Assembly (NCBI RefSeq): GCF_000151315.2
Contig: NW_011887296.1
Location: 233,657-297,656 of the forward strand
Length of the DNA stretch: 64,000 nucleotides
DNA from: Capsaspora owczarzaki ATCC 30864
Taxonomy: Eukaryota > Opisthokonta > Filasterea
Direction of reading: 5' to 3'
This document shows positions 40,847 through 51,600 of the stretch, piece by piece. The position numbers and the translations under genes are program-made. Numbering within the stretch: the stretch's first letter is position 1; each line of letters opens with the position of its first letter. The notes under the pieces are model-generated. The model was not told the origin of the DNA, did not search any database, and saw only the letters and a program-made list of their open reading frames with translations.

Positions 40847-42286
40847 CTCTCTTGGCTTTGCTTGCTTACAAGATAGACAGCGCAGTCAATCCTGTGAATA
40901 CAGAGGCGGAAAGGCTGCTGATCTTGTTCATGGATAGATCCCTACAGATAGAGTTGGTGAGCCATTTTACGTTTGACTCTTCCCGTCTCTGCTTGCTTAC
41001 AAATAGTTCAGCGCAGAGAGCCCTGCGAACGCGGTTGCGGACACACTGGAGATCTGGTTGTTGCGCAGATATCTACAGATTGAGTTGTAATGAGTGAGCC
41101 GTTGGTGTGCGATTCTTGTTATCTATGCTTGCTCACAAGTGCCTCAGCTCAGTCAAATCTGCGAATGTGTTTGCGGGAATGTCGGTGATCGGGTTGTCGG
41201 CCAAATATCTACAGATGGAGTCGCGAACGAGTGAGTCGTTTGTCAGCGAGGCTTCCCCGTCTTTGCTTGCCTACAAATAAGTCAGTGCAGGGAAGCCTGT
41301 GAATGCGGCTGTGGAGATGCTGGAGATGTTGTTAGCGTCCAAGTATCTGCAGATTGAGTTGGAAATGAGTGAGCTGTTTTTCTGCGTCATCCTCGCAGTC
41401 TTTTCTTGCTTACAATTCCTTCAGCGCAGTTAGGCCTGTGGTGATTGCGGTGGAGGGAATGCTGTTGAATTGGTTGCGTGATAGACGCCTGTAGCCGCAG
41501 GCGCAAACAAGTGAGCTGTTGACGTGTGATTCATTCTGTCTTTGCTTGCTTACAAGGTAGACATCTGAGGAAGGCCTGCGAATGCAGCGGTCGGAAGGTC
41601 GATGATTCGATTGTTGGATAGATCCCTGCAAATCGAGACGCACACGAGTGAGGCTATGGTGATTCTTCATGCCTTTTGCTTTCGTACACTTCCTTCAGCG
41701 CAGACAGGCCTGTGAATGCATTTGCCGAAATGCTGGATATTTCGTTTTCTTTGAGTACTCTGGGTGGAGGATGAGTGAGTGAGTGGGTTGCGCGATTCTT
41801 CGTGTCATCGATAGCTTACAAGTAAGTCAGTGCAGATAGGCCTGTGAATGCGTTTGCAGAGATGCTGGTGATCTGGTTGTCGGTCAGATACCTTCAGATG
41901 GAGACGAAACGAGTGAGCTGGTTGTGGATGCGACTTTATGTCTTTTTTGCTGCCTTACAGCCAAATCAGCGCAGTCAGGCCTGTGAATGCGTTGACAGAA
42001 ATGCTGGTGATCTGGTTGCTTTGCAGGGACCTATCGACCGTACGCCAATCAGGAGGTCAATGCTTTGAATCAAAGTTCAACGCTTCGGTGATACTTACAG
42101 GTGCGTTGTGTTGCTTGGGATTCCGCTTGGAATGGTTGTGAGAGATTCAGTATTGCAAATGACGGTCGTTCCCGAGCAATCGCACACGCCGCCAGTGCCG
42201 CAAGCATCGACTGCCTGTGCCAACTGGACGTGATAAATCATCAAGAACAGCAGAAGCAGCCCAAAGGCAAACTCCTTTGGAATCAT
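38293..42286 (-). CDS. LRR transmembrane receptor with multi-tyrosine cytoplasmic tail
   Basis: Seventeen exons join in phase to 977 residues. Exon 1 (42286-42099) encodes a signal peptide (FGLLLLFLMIYHVQLAQA) and a Cys-rich LRR cap (CDCSGTTVICN). Exons 2-15 (42030-41959, 41891-41820, 41759-41688, 41625-41554, 41488-41414, 41346-41275, 41208-41137, 41072-41001, 40941-40870, 40768-40697, 40631-40560, 40493-40422, 40355-40284, 40218-40147) each hold one 24-residue LRR (25 in the fifth), for example LYLTDNQITSISANAFTGLS. Exon 16 is 40087-39918. Exon 17 (39857-38293) carries a Cys-rich knob (CDTVCATCY, CTQCYDGYG), an about 230-residue Ser/Ala stalk, a membrane helix (about 739-762, PIILGVILGLLALILLAAL) and a 215-residue tail. 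The tail has no kinase but 13 tyrosines in motifs such as NPTYEAL, LYENVGS, VEYADP, TYSAITV, PYATVAV and DYASIAN. A phosphotyrosine adaptor-recruiting surface receptor is inferred. Confidence 0.88.
40801..40844. repeat. (TG)n microsatellite in receptor intron
   Basis: About 22 TG units in the intron between LRR exons 10 and 11 of the receptor gene. Confidence 0.95.
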
Positions 42287-42307
42287 TTTTCTGTGGTCAA
42301 ATCCCAG

Positions 42308-42311
<4 letters not shown>

Positions 42312-42348
<37 letters not shown>
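42312..42348. repeat. (GA)n microsatellite near receptor start
   Basis: About 18 GA units, 26 bases upstream of the receptor start codon (5' UTR or promoter side). Confidence 0.95.
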
Positions 42349-42350
<2 letters not shown>

Positions 42351-43542
42351 ACAGAGTGAGCTTGCAGGGTTTATACAACACTCACCCCCCTTGCAGCGGG
42401 ACGGTGCTGAAATGCCAGCTGTGCGGGTGCGTGTGCGTGTGATTGAAACTGGTGGCAATTGGAAGCGGAGCCTTTTTCCGACCCCCAGATCTCAAACAAA
42501 ACCCCCCCGCAATATTCAAGCGAGTGCCCTGTCTGCCCTGTCTCCCAGCGCCCGCGTCTAGAATCGCCTCCATTAGTCTTGTTTGACAACTCGCGTCTTC
42601 AATAGAAGCGCGCGCGCGGGGGGGGGAGTTGGGGAAACGAGGCGAGATTGTGATTGTTTTTTTGATTGTTTTTTTTTTTTGTTTTTTTGTGTTTTGGGGC
42701 GAAGTGGCAATCGTACGGGCCCCCTGCTGTTCCTTCCGCTCCGTCACTTGTTCTGCTTTAGCTAACGATCTTGCTGCAACAGGATGCATTCGATCCTGAG
42801 AGGGGTGGTGAGAGAGAAAGGGAGAAAGAGAGAGAGAGAGGGAGTCGAGGACAGCCGAGGAGTGCAGTGCGTTCTGCACCCACGCAGACTCAACAGACTC
42901 GAGTCGCTTGGTGAAGCAGCTCGTTGCCGACTTGCGTAAAGCGGCAGCGATCGCTTTCATCGGAAGAGCGGAGTGAATTGCTTTTTTGAGGGCGGGTTTG
43001 ACGATGCGCGCGTTGCGTTGGCTTACTGTTGCTAGTCCGATCGGATGGCCAAAACAAGCAAAAGGAAAAGTGAGCGCGAATTCTCCACCCAATCCTATCT
43101 CGCACTGGGTTGCTTGTGATTGGGTTGTAATTGCTGGCATGCTTCCGACTCTGTGCGCAGCATCCCAAGAATAACCCTTGTGTGAAAACTGTGCATCTTG
43201 ACAAGGAGGGTCAAACGCATGAGCGAAGAAGAACACAAAATCAAAAAAACAAATCAAAAAACAACAAAAAAACAACAAAAAAACAACCAGGCAAGATCAC
43301 TTGACACGGCCAACATTGAACGTGTCGAATTGTTGCATTGGGTATTGAAGCAAGCGAAAATCACAGCGAAAAGCACGACAATGTTAGAGCAAAAGAAAGG
43401 CTTGACGGTGGCAAACAAGCACAAGAAACGGGGGTGGTCGAACGGCACAAACCAACAATCGACGCGTTGTCGCCATTTTCGGCCCGGTTGGAAGCTGCAG
43501 CATCGATCGTCGCGTAATACGTTGGTGACGATGCGCAGCTGA

Positions 43543-43590
43543 AGGGCTGGTGTACTCGACACCGCTGCCTGACGCTTGCGTTGCACACTG
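43543..43590 (-). pseudogene. Fragment of an LRR-receptor cytoplasmic tail
   Basis: Bases 43553-43579 are identical to 38654-38680 in the receptor tail, and the minus strand reads TQASGSGVEYTSPS, parallel to the receptor's QASGSGVEYADPLL. Only this short piece is left; flanks do not match. It may be a relic of a second receptor gene or a small duplicated patch. Confidence 0.5.
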
Positions 43591-43688
43591 CTTTGGTACT
43601 ATTATTTGATTTTTACGTTCCTGTATTGCACTATCGATACACACACGCCGACAATTGTAGTGACTTATTCGCCGTTGGACCGCGGAAA

Positions 43689-46666
43689 TCAACCACTGAC
43701 ACGGCTCAGACAATCCGTGAGGAAACTCAATTCTATACTTGAAGTTTGCACAAACGCGGACGCACCTTCTACGACATGTCCTTGGTCTGGCATGACATGA
43801 CACAGAAGCAATGGTGTTGTCGCGTTGCCGACGTTCTTGGCAGTTTCAGCTCGAAGCTGGGCCACGAGCCGCAGGGTTTGTGTGAATGGGACAATCGTAT
43901 CTCGCGTGCCAACCGTAAACAGCATGTGCGAGTATGGGTAGCCTAGTGGGTGCTGCACATCCAAGCCTTGAGCCTGTCGCAGCCTGGACGCCAAGGAACT
44001 ATCTGCAAGAGTCACTGGGGAGAAGGACTCGATCCGTTTGCGCGCGGAAGAATCAACGAGCGGATTTCCCCACTCGTCGTGCTCGCGTTGGGATAGTGTT
44101 CTTGTGGAGTCCAGCATCTCTGCCAAGGGATCCACGAACGCAGATGCCAAGATTCCACTTTGAGCAATTCCAGGAAACGATAATAGCGTCGTGGCAACCA
44201 GTAGGCCGCCAGCACTCACGCCTTTGAGCGCGGTCATTTGCGGAGTTGTGAAAGGGGCAGAGCGAGTGCCAACAGGCGAAGGGCTGTCATATTCTAGTCG
44301 ACAGTTCTCGGGCGTTGTGCCGGGAGCGTCAGCAGGGCACCATGGTGGTCGGGTGGCAGGATTATTGCTGGTCAGCGCCAACGGTCTTTGCTGTAGGGCT
44401 AGGATGCAGCCTGCAAAGTCTAGGAAGGAGTTTGGTTTGCCTTCTCGACGCCCCGCTTGATACCAAGTTCGTCCAAGCTCGCCACCACCACGGACATGGC
44501 ACAGCGCAAGAATCCAGCCGCGCCTCAACAAGGCCTCAGTCATTTCATCTCGACCAAACATGTCCAGGGCGTCTTCTCCATAGGCGCCGTACCCAGTGGC
44601 CAAGAGCGGCACAGGCTGGTCGAGCGGTACATCGATGGCGTGAACGAGGGTGATGGGTACCATCGTCGTTCCATCCAAGGAGCGAGCACGCACCGAGTAG
44701 CTGACAAACTTGTCAAGATCGAGCGACGGAGGGACGGGTCCATTGCGAGCGAGCGAATACCGCTCATGAAGAAACCGACTCATCCTGCTCATCCATCCCG
44801 CATTGTCGGCAGTAGACATGGCTGCTAGCTCGGAAGACGAGAGCCACGACGGTTGTGCCCAAATCACTTTTGGCGCTGGCCACATTGCGATTCCCACTTC
44901 AATGTCTCGAGCAATGGCTGCCGACCGCAACCGAAGAGCCAATTCACCATTCTTGGGGGTCTTGCTTTGGTGAACGCTGGCAATGGTCGCATCAAAATGA
45001 ATCCAGATAATGTGAAATTGGCCGGTTTTCATTGATGAAAATGTCAGCAGCCGATCCGTCGCGAGTTGTTGCAGATGATGATTGGCGTGGGTGTGGGGCG
45101 GAACAAAATGATGCAATTGTCGCGTCGTGTCTGCGGCAGCAGCGACCGAGCTGACAATGGAGATTGCTGGTCGGCCCCGTTTCGATAGAAAGAGAACAAT
45201 CTGGCCGTCTTGAACCTGAATATCCACAATCGACGCACCATGAAACGCAGCCTTGGGCAACCACTCGGTCCACAAGAAGCCCGGAGCGGATTGTTCAATC
45301 AAGAGTTTCGTGCTTGACTGGCGCTCCAGCAGCATTGTGATGCCTTCTATCGGCTCGTGCTCATCGGAGGCAGGCGGACTGGGTGCAAACAAGACTTGAT
45401 TTTCGCTATTCGCTCCGCTGTTCGTAAGCAGCAGAAATTGGTCGTTCCGGTGGCTCAGGTAGTGCTCCCGACCGACAGCAGAGCTGTTCAGAGTAATGTC
45501 CACAAGCTGCAGCCTTGACTGCTTGGTGGTTGGATGGAGCATGATGGGAGTGCGTCCGTTTACTACCCAAACATGTTGCAGCGTCCGCGTTCCAGATCGG
45601 ACGCAAATCCATCGAGCATCGTGTGTCCGAGACAGGTCGATGGAAAAGGCAGGGTTGGTTTCTTGGTATACCAGGTGAGCGTACGGCTTGAACGCGGTGG
45701 AGTTAGTGGCTGGTGAGGCTTGCGACGGCACGGCCGCAACAAAGAGGCGATCGACTCGACCACTTGGGGTTGCGCGCGTGAAAAAGACGGGCACACCAGC
45801 GACAGTGTCGTTGAGCGTACCAAGCACCAGCTCGTGAACATTGTCCAGTTCGGCAACGAGGGTTGGACGCGGCGCCGGCGCATTCGCTACCGCGGATGAT
45901 GAATGGCTGCTCCAACCCAAGTCGAAGATTTTCGCGTTAAAGCAGTGCGCGCGCCTTGTAGGAAACAAGAAGGCGACAAGACGCTGCTCGGGAGATAAAG
46001 CAAGCGATACAGGTGCCCCAGTATCCGGCCCACACTCCAAGAGTGGCTGGATGGCACCCGTTTCGCAATGTTGGCGAACATACGTGGGCAACTTGGCTCG
46101 ACCCCCGGTTGAGCTTGCCGACGGCAACCAGCCCAATGACTCTCCAGGTTGACGCAACAAGTAAAGAAACTTTCCAATGCAGTCCCACGACGGGCTTGCA
46201 TGTCGATCTCGCACTGTGGCTTCCAGTTCTTGCACAAACGTTGTCTTGTTCGTCCTCGTTCCTTTCAGAAAGGCATCGACCGCTCTGCAGCCAAGTGAGT
46301 TGCAAACCATCGATTGAGTGTACCACATTTTTGCGTCGCTTATCACACGTTTGAGGACATTACTTGGCTTCGTTCTTGAGCAGGTTCTGAAATTGCTGCA
46401 CCGCATCCAACAATACCAAACATGTCGTTGAAAGTGAGCCCGCTAGCTTTTTGTTTGTTGTATGCTTGAGTATTCTATCGTGAAGCGCGTCATCCTACCG
46501 TAGGTGAGCACAGATAACCCAATGGGTTTGGATTGGATGCTGGTAGTAATGCATGCGTTGACGTTGTGAGAAATCTGCAGCCAGCAATCCGCGTCCGAGA
46601 TGGCAATGGACGTCCCAGCTGCACGGCATAGCGTTGGAGTCCCGACTTTATCATCGCGGCTGTCAT
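43689..46666 (-). CDS. S9A prolyl-oligopeptidase-type serine peptidase
   Basis: Main exon 46284-43689 plus two inferred upstream exons (46446-46364 and 46666-46499), all phase-compatible, giving 948 residues. The catalytic triad is clear: GVSAGGLLV (Ser774), VGTRDTIVPF (Asp879) and PDQGHVVEG (His920). Ahead of it are the family hallmarks TGYGAYGEDALDMFGRDEMT, RRGWILALCHVRGGGELG and WYQAGRREGK, nearest to oligopeptidase B/PREPL. The middle region would form the seven-bladed propeller gating the active site. The proposed first exon (MTAAMIKSGLQRYAVQLGRP) is basic and lacks acids, like a mitochondrial presequence. The N-terminal helix region is shorter than usual for the family. If only the main exon frame is used, the start would be the ATG at 46406. 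Confidence 0.82.
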
Positions 46667-47049
46667 CGTGGTTGTTTGATGTTGCCTGCAGCACCGGCGT
46701 CGAGTGAGGAGACGAGTCCTCCCCAATGCTGGCCTTGCTTGAACAACCACAGAATGGAGACTGCGACTCACCACAAAGTCAACGACGATTGTGTGTGATA
46801 ATAAATAATGCTTACAATAATGATGATGTTTAGAATACTGATGATGCTGATGATGATGTTGCAGATGGAGCGGAGTCAAAACCCAGCCATTTGGATCTCA
46901 GCGACTGCGCTCTAGTTCTGAGACGCGCACCAAACAGCAAGTAACGCCTCTGATCGTGAACTAACGAACTGGCCAAGTTCAGGTCTCCTATTTATTCGAG
47001 CCTCGCTAGTCCTCCATTTTTGCTTCTTAGAAGACAAGCAGAACAACAA
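46667..47049. promoter_or_regulatory. Divergent promoter region, peptidase and MTA genes
   Basis: About 380 bases. A degenerate (GAT)n tract lies at 46800-46865. TTGCTTCTTAG just before 47031 could be a splice acceptor, so an upstream non-coding exon of the MTA gene is possible. Confidence 0.45.
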
Positions 47050-47239
47050 ATGGATTTGGGGGATCCGCCGTCGCCGCCAGAGCTGCTCGATCGGTCCGCG
47101 CCCGCGCATGGCCTGAACGACAATGATCACGATGACGACGAGGACGACGGCATTCGTGGCACAGGCGGCGCTGGAGCGAACAACTGGAGCCTGTATCAGC
47201 ACGACGGCCAAGTCCAAGCACTGACCGTCAATCCCACTC

Positions 47240-47274
<35 letters not shown>

Positions 47275-49979
47275 GTCCACGGGCAGGGCATTGCAGACTT
47301 CTACGAGCACTCGCTGGGCGTCGAGGTCGGCCCGTCGGTCGATGCTGTCGACGCGCTGCTGGACGAAGACCAGCTCGAGCGCGAAATGTCAGCTTCCGTC
47401 ACAGGCCCGATCTGGCTCGACCACGTCACTGGAAACGTTCATCAGAACGGAAATGGCGTTCCTCTGCTGGGTTCACGACTACACGCAGCGGCGCCGTGGG
47501 ACGATTTGCTGCATGTCGATGGAGCTGGGTTTCATTCGGCTTCTTCTTCTGCTGCTGCTGCAGCTGCTGCTGCTGCTGGGGCTGCTGCTGCTGGCGCACA
47601 TCCAAACCATCATGATGGACTACAGTTACCGCATGGCCATGCTGTACCTGTAACTCAAGGTCTCGACGCTTATCTGAGCGGATTTCCATTCTCGCCCGAG
47701 AAATCAGCCGAGGCCGCACAAGCGGACGCCGAGCGTATGGGCCACCAGGATACGGCAGATACTTTCGATCAGATTCCTCATGCTTATCACGCTCTGAACA
47801 AGGCCTATATTCGGTTTGAAGTCACACCCAATCCCGCTCGTATGGCAGTCGCGCAGGGCACCGTTTTTCACGTTGGAGGTGAGTGGCTCGGGTTTGTCGG
47901 CGATTTTGTTGTCTTGCGCGCTCTGCAACACCAGCAACACCACCTTCAAGTTTGTTGGACTGTTGCACTGACTCGAGTGTATTTGCTGATTGGGTCTTTG
48001 TTCGTCTTCCTCAAACAAGACGATGTCTACTGTCAAAGCTCGGAACGCCATTTGCCCTTCACTGTTGGACGTATTGTCGACGTTCTTCCCACCACCTACC
48101 CCTTTGGTAAGTTTGATTTTTTATTGTTTCACGTCGGTTGAAGTTGCATCGTTTTTGATGCGCCTTGAGTGCTCATCGTGCATCACCTATACCGGCCTTC
48201 TACTGACCAACAGACCCAAGGCAGCCTTGTGATCTTCGAGTGGCGTGGTACTACCGCAGAATGGAGCTCCCTGGACCTGTTTTCAGAACTCCTGCTGGAG
48301 GCGAAAACCCGACCTTGGCGTACAACCAGCTGCGCGACCGCGAGCTCTTCTTGTCCACCTTTGTGACGCTTCTTAGCTCCGAGGCGGCCATTTCCAAGTG
48401 CCGTGTTCAACACTTGTCGACCATTTCTTCCATTTCTGACTACTTGTCGCAGGAGGACACGTTTTTTTACTCGTACATTCTGGATCATCGTTCACAGCTG
48501 CTGAGCTTGGCGCGGATACCTGGCACCACAACTTATCCTTTAGTGCCTTCGTCCTACCGGCGCAACTCGCTCAAGAGCCTTCCATTCGAAGGGCCTGGCA
48601 CGATGCGCATTAGTCCCGAGTACCAGATCGAGCCTCCGCTCGTGCAATTTGGACAGCATGCTGCTGTTGCGCCGGCGGCTGCTGCTTCTTCCGATGCAAA
48701 CCCGCCCACACTCTTCCTGAAAGGTGAATCGAAGCCCGCACATTCAGACTATGTCGATTCGAGCGAGATTATGTTTGATTTCCCCTGTCTCATCTCCAAA
48801 ACCTCGCCAAAAGCGACAGCATCCATGCTGCAAAAGTATCTCACGGATGCCCGGTCGCTCATGACGTACGCGTGTTTGGCCGCGTTTGGTCTGGATGTCG
48901 TGGCCTCCAACCGCGACATGAATGAACTATTAGACTGGGCCAGTTCGAATTCGGCCTTGATTTACGCGCTGCATACGTTGTACAAGCACGACTACACTCC
49001 TCGCCTGGCGCTCGAGGCGCTTGCGCGCGCACCTTTGCCACCAACCTTGCTGGGGACGGCCATTGACGCCGACTTTTTCACCGTGCAAGAGCAGGACGGC
49101 ATTGCCGCGGAAAATACTCCGCAAGCCCGGCCTGTGCCCTATCCAAAGTACCACCATGCCACAGACAGCCATGCGTGGACCCGCAACGATGTTCTGGCCT
49201 TTGAGCGCGGCTTTGCTGCACACGGCAAAAAGTTTCATCTGATTCGGTCTCACTTTTTGCCCCATCGCAGCACCGGCGAGATTGTCGCCATCTACTACCG
49301 CTGGAAAGGAAGCTTGCGGTATCGAGCGTGGAAGGCGCAAACCACGGCAGCGGCTGCTGCCATCGCTGCTGCGAACAACGTGCTAGGGGGCACGAAAGGA
49401 GCAGATCAGCGTGCAACAATGTCGATTGAGGCCGTTGTCGACCTCCGCCTTGAAGCCACCACTCCACGATTGCCTCTCGGGTGGTTGCGCGAGCAAGTGC
49501 TCCACCCTTCAGCACCCAGGGATGCCAGCGCGCCGATTATCAGCATTTCGTCGGACAGCGCGCTCTCCGGCCCGCGTTCTCCTCGGTCTTTGCACATTTT
49601 GTCGTCCTTGGGCGGCGGCAGCAGCAGCAGCGCTGGCATGGACGTGGAGCGACATCCCTACCCATTGCCGCCTCCTAAAGTCTCTGCACCTGAATCGCAC
49701 CACCACCACAGCCACCACCTTCACCATCACCGCCACCATCAGCATCACCATTCGCATCGCAGTACCGGCCACCACCGATCTCACACCCACCACCATTCAC
49801 AGCTTTCGCCGCACCAGCATTGTGAGCACTGCCATACAACGCACTCGGTCACCTGGTACGAGGATCCACGGCACCGAGCCCATCCACTGTGTTCGGACTG
49901 TCGCAGCTTTTACAAGCGGTATTCTGCGCTGCCGCCACCCTCTGGCTCCGTGTTCTCCTCAATCCACATGCACCACTAA
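47050..49979 (+). CDS. MTA: MTA-type chromatin protein (BAH-ELM2-SANT-GATA finger)
   Basis: Three exons (47050-47878, 48020-48106, 48214-49979) join to 893 residues. An acidic, poly-Ala-containing N-terminal extension of about 250 residues precedes a BAH domain split over all exons (VYCQSSERHLPFTVGRIVDV, AWYYRRMELPG, LRDRELFLSTFVTLL, DYLSQEDTFFYSYILD). ELM2 starts near residue 435 (GTMRISPEYQIEPP). SANT is at about 626-675 (WTRNDVLAFERGFAAHGKKF, IVAIYYRWKGS). A GATA-type zinc finger is at about 841-880 (CEHCHTTHSVTWY, LCSDCRSFYKRY). This is exactly the order in metazoan MTA1/2/3, the scaffold that recruits histone deacetylase in the NuRD complex. A His-rich run (about 800-838) just before the finger is unusual. 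Confidence 0.92.
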
Positions 49980-50357
49980 GGGTGGCTGTCCTCTGTTTTT
50001 TTTTCCACGAGTCTACGACTCAACTGTGTGTGCGTTGTTGTTTTTTGCCAGTTTACATGTTGATTGCCTCTTGTTGAACGACGAGTCAATGCTTTTCCTT
50101 AGCTCCATCCTTGTCCATTTGTTTCTTTACCTCCCATCAACTTACCATTTCTCTCGGATTCATCCCAACGAGACAACGAGAGGGTGTTGGGTTTTCACAC
50201 TTTCCGTCCGCTGTCCAAATTTAGCTTTCCCCGCATTGGCATTGACGAGAAACACGACTCTTCCCGTGTCAAGTTTATCTCTGGTTTATTGACAGTGTGC
50301 AAGCGACAGGCCAGTAACGAAAGCACACAAAGAGCAAGCAAGCGAAAAATGTAAGGA
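49980..50357. other. Convergent 3' region with family 3' flank
   Basis: About 380 bases between the MTA stop and the end of copy 13. From 50350 down to about 50260 the minus strand carries the subtype C 3' flank, including CAATAAACC. Confidence 0.6.
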
Positions 50358-50699
50358 TTAGCCCTGCATATCTGCGGCAATGCGCTTCTGTTGAAACTGC
50401 TCCAAGTGGTAAGCGGCCAGATCCCGCCGTGACTGAGATTGGTTTGGAAGGACGAGGCAGAAAAAAATGCGTGTCTTGTGCCGAAGCACCTTGAGAAGTT
50501 CTTGAACAACGTAGTCTTGGAATAATCGGGTGGCATTTGGGTCGGGAATCTCGGCTGGTGCCTCGATTGGAACACCCCTCAGGAAAGCCAGAGCAAAGCT
50601 CAGGTCGTCAGTAGCATCTGCGGAAACTGTGCCGAGAGTGACCATCAGTAGCTTCGCGATCACCGAGTCCACGGTGCGAATCTTTACGACATGAGGCAT
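50358..50699 (-). CDS. Small-gene family copy 13 (C-like, minus strand), 113 aa
   Basis: MPHVVKIRTVDSVIAKLLMV at the start, FQQKRIAADMQG at the end; nearest to copy 12. Preceded on its strand by the GCTAAATTTGGAGCGCC variant (about 50720-50745). Confidence 0.75.
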   Translation of the reverse strand: MPHVVKIRTVDSVIAKLLMVTLGTVSADATDDLSFALAFLRGVPIEAPAEIPDPNATRLFQDYVVQELLKVLRHKTRIFFCLVLPNQSQSRRDLAAYHLEQFQQKRIAADMQG

Positions 50700-50864
50700 T
50701 GCTGAAAAACAAGACTACAAAAACTCTCGGCGCTCCAAATTTAGCGACCCATTTTCTGCTTCAGTGCTTCCCGTGTCAGGTTTGGCTCTGATTTATTGAC
50801 AATGTGCAAGCGACAGGCCAGTAACGAAAGCACACAAAGAGCAAGTAAGCGAAAAATGTAAGGA

Positions 50865-51203
50865 TTAGCCCTGCATATCTGCAGCAATGCGCTTCTGTTG
50901 AAACCTTTCCAAGAAAAAGGCGGCCAGATCTCGGCTTGTCTGGTGGGGCTTTGGAAATACAAAGCAGCCAAATTGCGTCTTGTGTCGAAGCACCTTGAGA
51001 AGCTCTTGAGCAACATAATCTTGGAACAGTCGACTGGAGGTTGGATCCGGGATCTCATTGGATACTTCAATTTCGAAGTCCCTCAGATGAGCGAGAGCTT
51101 GGTTCAGGTCGGCTGTAGCGTCTTCGGAAACTGAGCCACGAGTGACTTGTATTAGCTTGGAGATCACCGAGCCAACGGAGCGAATGATTCTCACTTCGAC
51201 CAT
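50865..51203 (-). CDS. Small-gene family copy 14 (MVEV subtype, minus strand), 112 aa
   Basis: MVEVRIIRSVGSVISKLIQV at the start; nearest to copy 1. Several replacements in the core (PTSSRLFQDYVAQELL) and LAAFFLERFQQKRIAADMQG at the end. Upstream motif on the minus strand at 51234-51254 (GCTACATTTGGACAACTAC). An AATAAA follows on the minus strand near 50793. Confidence 0.75.
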   Translation of the reverse strand: MVEVRIIRSVGSVISKLIQVTRGSVSEDATADLNQALAHLRDFEIEVSNEIPDPTSSRLFQDYVAQELLKVLRHKTQFGCFVFPKPHQTSRDLAAFFLERFQQKRIAADMQG

Positions 51204-51410
51204 TGTCGAAAACCGAGAAGACTAGACTTGTAGTTGTCCAAATGTAGCGACCTTTCCCCTCATTCCCTCATTAAAGAGAAACACGCCTCTTCCTATGTCA
51301 GGTTTAGCACTGCTTAATGGACAATGTGCAAGCGACAGGCCAAAAACGAAAGCCCACAAAGCGCAAGCAAGCTAAAATGGACGAAAGTTTTACGTTTTTT
51401 AAAGATTTGT

Positions 51411-51600
51411 CCTGCACATCTGCTGCAATATGCTTCTGTTGAAAGTTTTCCAAGAAGTAAGCGGCAAGATCGCATGTTGACTAGTATGGCTTTGGAAGTA
51501 CGAAGCAGATTTCATTGCGTCTTGGTGCCGAAGCCCCTTTTGAGAAGTAGTTCTCGAACGTCGGAATCACGGAACAGTCTAAAGTTTCGGCTCAGGTCTT
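51411..51600 (-). pseudogene. Decayed small-gene family copy (relic 15)
   Basis: The minus strand aligns with the second half of the family from about DSRLFRDSDVRELLL onward to IAADVQD, but has a frameshift, an in-frame TAG in place of a Tyr-Gln pair (near 51483) and no 5' half; low-complexity TTTTC sequence begins where it breaks off. Its 3' flank (about 51345-51400) matches that of copy 1 (AAAACTTTCGTCCATT), so it is nearest to that subtype. Confidence 0.8.

Larger units (their letters stand above)
42287..43688. other. Intergenic: receptor promoter side, with receptor-tail relic
   Basis: About 1.4 kb between the start of the LRR receptor and the 3' end of the peptidase, both on minus. (GA)n at 42312-42348 and a second purine-rich block at 42808-42843. 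A 27-base exact match to the receptor tail lies at 43553-43579 (see separate entry). No gene seen. Confidence 0.5.

Noticed and set aside
40140-42100. Regular 135-140 bp periodicity resembling a repeat array such as CRISPR
   Set aside because: The repeats are coding LRR exons with splice sites on the minus strand, too long and diverged for a CRISPR, and in a eukaryote.
43254-43586. Short minus-strand frames around the receptor-tail fragment
   Set aside because: Only the 27-base match is receptor-like; the remaining translation has no similarity to the receptor.
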